A stretch of DNA of 13,878 bases from Oscillospiraceae bacterium. Its GTDB lineage: Bacteria; Bacillota; Clostridia; Oscillospirales; Ruminococcaceae. Both the position numbers and the translations under genes were made by a program. Position 1 is the first letter of the stretch. The number at the start of each line of letters is the position of its first letter. The DNA is taken from positions 1 to 13,878 of the forward strand of contig DPBR01000094.1 of NCBI GenBank assembly GCA_003516865.1, in the 5' to 3' direction. Positions 13,799 through 13,878 of the stretch are shown here, piece after piece. The notes beneath the pieces were generated by a model. That model had not been told where the DNA came from and made no database searches. It saw nothing but the letters and a program-made list of their open reading frames with translations.

Positions 13799-13878
13799 CA
13801 GTCGGTCGCTTCGCTCACAGTCGTCGCGCTCCGCGCTCCAGTCGCTCCCGCGGGGGACGCTTCGCTCCAGTGCCTCCG
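13799..13878. repeat. GC-rich degenerate short-repeat block
   Basis: Directly after the cca stop codon the sequence becomes a degenerate repeat. CAGTCG recurs at 13799, 13818 and 13839, with CAGTGC at 13868. The 10-mer CGCTTCGCTC occurs at 13807-13816 and 13858-13867, each time followed by (A)CAGT. GCGCTCC occurs twice around 13826-13839. The unit is about 19-29 bp and imperfect. It has no open frame of note and is cut by the window end. It may be a dispersed intergenic repeat of this genome or the edge of a longer array. Confidence 0.55.

Noticed and set aside
13799..13878. CRISPR array
   Set aside because: The repeats are short, imperfect and irregularly spaced, with no constant repeat of 25-40 nt and no cas genes nearby.

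Overview
The window looks like a chromosomal segment of a spore-forming Firmicute, most likely a clostridial (Oscillospirales/Ruminococcaceae-like) lineage. The basis is Gram-positive-type ribosomal and elongation-factor proteins, strong AGGAGG-type ribosome binding sites, a SpoIIP sporulation protein behind a textbook sigma-E-type promoter, and an HD-domain CCA-adding enzyme. The family-level placement is inference. All genes look intact. No tRNA, rRNA, insertion sequence or CRISPR array was seen.

Bases 1-2890 hold the rpsO-pnp unit: ribosomal protein S15 and polynucleotide phosphorylase behind one sigma-A promoter, with two long hairpins between the genes. Bases 2860-7560 hold the str genes rpsL, rpsG and fusA, followed by a separately transcribed tuf. 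Here the str genes follow rpsO-pnp rather than the usual rplJL-rpoBC. At two junctions (pnp/rpsL and fusA/tuf) the intrinsic terminator of the upstream gene is interlocked with the promoter of the downstream gene: the -35 box lies inside the terminator hairpin and the -10 box comes exactly 17 nt later. EF-Tu carries an unusual insertion of about 12 residues just after the G4 motif.

Bases 7640-8844 hold spoIIP, the peptidoglycan hydrolase of forespore engulfment. It overlaps tail-to-tail by 14 bp with a two-gene minus-strand unit (8831-12315), which has an ATGA overlap between its genes. The first gene encodes a P-loop ATPase resembling the DUF2791/BrxD/SngB family, and the second an Lhr-like DEVH superfamily 2 helicase resembling BrxHI/SngC. 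In known phage-defence loci (type 2 BREX, Shango) such a pair accompanies PglX/PglZ or a TerB-domain protein. Neither partner is present here, so this may be a minimal or orphan ATPase-helicase module in a housekeeping neighbourhood. It is the best candidate in the window for something undescribed.

Divergently from this unit, from 12476, runs cca (tRNA nucleotidyltransferase with an HD domain). The two divergent promoters share the same -35 sequence in mirror orientation, inside an 8-bp inverted repeat. After cca the window ends in a GC-rich block of degenerate short repeats.
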